DNA from: Asticcacaulis taihuensis
GTDB lineage: Bacteria; Pseudomonadota; Alphaproteobacteria; Caulobacterales; Caulobacteraceae
DNA: 64,000 nucleotides
Direction: 5' to 3'
Assembly: GCF_900100255.1 (NCBI RefSeq)
Contig: NZ_FMTS01000001.1
Span: 806,001-870,000 of the forward strand
Under the pieces are notes generated by a model, which saw only the letters and a program-made list of their open reading frames with translations, had not been told where the DNA came from and did no database searches. This document shows positions 62,185 through 64,000 of this stretch, piece by piece (position 1 is the stretch's first letter; each line of letters begins with the position of its first letter). Both the position numbers and the translations under genes were made by a program.

Positions 62185-63636
62185 ATGTCCGCCCATATTC
62201 CTAACGAACGTCCCGCCCCCGATACCGTCCTCACCGATATCGTCGATTATGTCCTGAACTACGAAATCACTTCCGACCTCGCCTACGAGACCGCCCGCAA
62301 CTGCCTGATCGACACCCTCGGCTGTGGGCTGGAAGCGCTCGACTATCCCGCCTGCACCAAGCTGATGGGCCCGATCGTCCCCGGCACCATCGTGCCCAAT
62401 GGCGCCAAGGTGCCCGGCACCCAGTTCCAGCTCGATCCGGTTCAGGCCGCCTTCAACATCGGCGCCATGATCCGCTGGCTCGATTTCAACGACACCTGGC
62501 TGGCGGCCGAATGGGGCCATCCGTCCGATAATCTCGGCGGCATACTGGCGGTGGCCGACTGGCTGTCGCGCACCGCGGTCTCTGCCGGGAAAAAGCCATT
62601 GCTCATGCGCGACATACTGACTGCCATGATCAAGGCGCACGAGATTCAGGGCTGCCTGGCCCTGGAAAACAGTTTCAATAAGGTCGGTCTCGATCATGTG
62701 GTGCTGGTCAAGGTGGCCTCCACAGCCGTGGTGGCACAGATGCTGAGCCTCGACCGCGAAGAGATCATCAATGCCGTGTCGTTGGCCTGGGTCGATGGCC
62801 AAAGTTTACGCACCTATCGTCATTCGCCGAATACCGGTTCGCGCAAGTCCTGGGCCGCCGGTGACGCCACGGCGCGCGGTGTCCGCCTGGCTCTGATGGC
62901 CGCCAAGGGCGAGATGGGCTACCCGTCCGTGCTGACGGCCAAAACCTGGGGCTTCTATGATGTGCTCTTCAAGGGCCAGCCGTTCAAATTCCAGCGCCCT
63001 TATAGCGCCTATGTGATGGAACATATCCTGTTCAAGATCAGCTTCCCGGCCGAGTTCCATTCCCAGACTGCCGTCGAAGCCGCTATGATGCTGCATCACA
63101 AGCTGGCCACCATCGGCAAGACGAGCGAGGATATCCGGCGCATCACCATCCGCACGCACGAAGCCTGCATCCGCATCATCGACAAGAAAGGCAAGCTGGA
63201 CAATCCGGCCGACCGCGATCACTGCATCCAGTACATGGTCGCCGTGCCGCTGATCTTCGGCCGCCTGACCGCCGCCGATTACGAGGACAGCGTGGCTGCC
63301 GATCCGCGCATCGATGCCCTGCGCGACAAGATCGCATGTGTTGAAGACCCGCAATTCACCGCAGATTATCATGATCCTGACAAGCGTTCGATTGCCAATG
63401 CCCTGACCATTGAACTGAACGACGGCACTATGCTGGATGAAGTCGTGGTGGAATACCCCATCGGCCACAAGCGCCGCCGCACTGACGGCATTCCCCTGCT
63501 GGAGGCCAAGTTCCGCACCAATCTGGCGCGCCGTTTCCCGGCAAAACAACAGGCCGCCATCCTCAGGGTCAGCCTCGATCAGCAGGCGCTGGAAGCCATG
63601 CCGGTCAATGAGTATGTCGATCTATATGTGATCTGA
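62185..63636 (+). CDS. prpD: 2-methylcitrate dehydratase
   Basis: Dehydrates 2-methylcitrate to methylaconitate in the methylcitrate cycle. The 483-aa MmgE/PrpD-family protein has [21 protein letters not shown], the [40 protein letters not shown] core, and [29 protein letters not shown], all characteristic of PrpD. GGAGAAGT stands before the ATG region. It completes prpB-prpC-prpD but is separated from prpC by 160 nt of palindromic DNA. No acnD or prpF is seen. Confidence 0.97.
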   Translation: MSAHIPNERPAPDTVLTDIVDYVLNYEITSDLAYETARNCLIDTLGCGLEALDYPACTKLMGPIVPGTIVPNGAKVPGTQFQLDPVQAAFNIGAMIRWLDFNDTWLAAEWGHPSDNLGGILAVADWLSRTAVSAGKKPLLMRDILTAMIKAHEIQGCLALENSFNKVGLDHVVLVKVASTAVVAQMLSLDREEIINAVSLAWVDGQSLRTYRHSPNTGSRKSWAAGDATARGVRLALMAAKGEMGYPSVLTAKTWGFYDVLFKGQPFKFQRPYSAYVMEHILFKISFPAEFHSQTAVEAAMMLHHKLATIGKTSEDIRRITIRTHEACIRIIDKKGKLDNPADRDHCIQYMVAVPLIFGRLTAADYEDSVAADPRIDALRDKIACVEDPQFTADYHDPDKRSIANALTIELNDGTMLDEVVVEYPIGHKRRRTDGIPLLEAKFRTNLARRFPAKQQAAILRVSLDQQALEAMPVNEYVDLYVI

Positions 63637-63639
63637 CAA

Positions 63640-64000
63640 TTATCTGCCCAGATTAAGCGGCATGGCAAAAACCTGCGTCCAGTAGGCGTGAAACTCCGGT
63701 GACACGCCGGCCACGCGCTGATCGTCCTCCTGCCAGGCCATGGCAATGCCGGTTTCCTTGAAGGCGCACATCAGGATGTTCTGACGATGCCCCGGACTAT
63801 TCATCCAGGCATCGAACACCTCTTCAGGGTCATCTGTATTGGCTTCTATATTCTCGCCGACCATCTGAAACACATAGCCGGTATCACGCACCCGCCTGCC
63901 GGGTGTCGAGCCATCCGGGGCATTGTGGTTGAAATAATGGCGCTCGGCCATGCCGCGGCTCTGACGCTCGGCGGCTTCGGACAGCCGCGCCTCAACGCGC
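63640..64000 (-). CDS. CAP-domain (SCP/PR1-like) protein, N-terminus cut by window edge
   Basis: The C-terminal 119 or so residues of a CAP-superfamily protein, a family of secreted proteins found from bacteria to animals; some bacterial members act on spores, cell walls or lipids. The hallmark residues are seen: RQSRGMAERHYFNHNAPDGSTPGRRV, VGENIEAN and FDAWMNSPGHRQNILMCAFKETGIAMAW, with the His and Glu of the CAP cavity. The frame is open to the window edge, so the signal peptide and start are outside. The stop lies 3 nt from the prpD stop. Confidence 0.9.
   Translation of the reverse strand, partial: RVEARLSEAAERQSRGMAERHYFNHNAPDGSTPGRRVRDTGYVFQMVGENIEANTDDPEEVFDAWMNSPGHRQNILMCAFKETGIAMAWQEDDQRVAGVSPEFHAYWTQVFAMPLNLGR

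Overview
The window reads as a chromosomal segment of a Gram-negative alphaproteobacterium, most likely of the Caulobacteraceae (an Asticcacaulis-like genome is my best guess). This rests on high-GC coding with many TonB/peptidase/exported-protein genes, DUF3422, DUF3035, TIGR01459 and TIGR00266 family genes, an alphaproteobacterial CheZ/CheY pair, and an aroK-aroB-CBS transporter cluster beside xerD. Nothing looks like a prophage, plasmid backbone, insertion sequence or CRISPR array. I see no tRNA or rRNA gene.

Layout. 1-7.4 kb (all minus strand): exported alpha-glucan/peptide use, with a GH13 alpha-amylase, an S9 peptidase and a truncated TonB-dependent receptor. 7.6-11.2 kb: hemerythrin protein, a divergent TetA-type pump/TetR pair with two clear tet-type operators, and an NCS1 permease. 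11.4-16.2 kb: AIM24-type protein, a large lipoprotein of unknown role, and thiC under a TPP riboswitch whose ribosome binding site is buried in a hairpin. 16.3-21.4 kb: a 46-aa protein behind a structured leader, a JmjC/cupin oxygenase, a phasin-like protein, DUF3422, a HAD hydrolase and a GNAT enzyme. 21.5-22.9 kb: cheY and a CheZ-type phosphatase that carries repeated CheY-docking-like peptides. 23.2-33.5 kb: MaoC hydratase, ribF, GyrI-like protein, ileS-lspA-DUF3035, an exported methyltransferase-like protein and mutL.

33.7-43.9 kb: a 49-aa membrane protein, rsmD with an rRNA pseudouridine synthase bearing a long basic repeat tail, tadA, mscS, an outer membrane protein, accA, xerD, and the aroK-aroB-CorB/HlyC operon. 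44.2-48.8 kb: an RND efflux operon whose permease has an unusual four-helix insertion. 49.1-54.3 kb: a zinc metallopeptidase, a DUF1080 protein with a LacI-type operator, and a cluster of four DUF3617 exported proteins around ung. 54.4-58.2 kb: an AT-rich stretch, then S10 peptidase and CocE/NonD hydrolase genes. 58.3-63.6 kb: a WYL regulator, a TetR regulator with a predicted leaderless mRNA, and the methylcitrate-cycle operon prpB-prpC-prpD. The window ends in a truncated CAP-domain protein.

Intergenic palindromic elements of two kinds recur: a 'CCACAGAT(T/A)A' inverted repeat (24.7 and 44.0 kb) and GC-rich nested palindromes (11.3, 58.2 and 62.1 kb). The most interesting items are the CheZ with three CheY-docking-like motifs, the RND permease insertion, the DUF3617 cluster and the structured leader before the 46-aa protein. 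All functions are assigned by reading motifs, without database searches.
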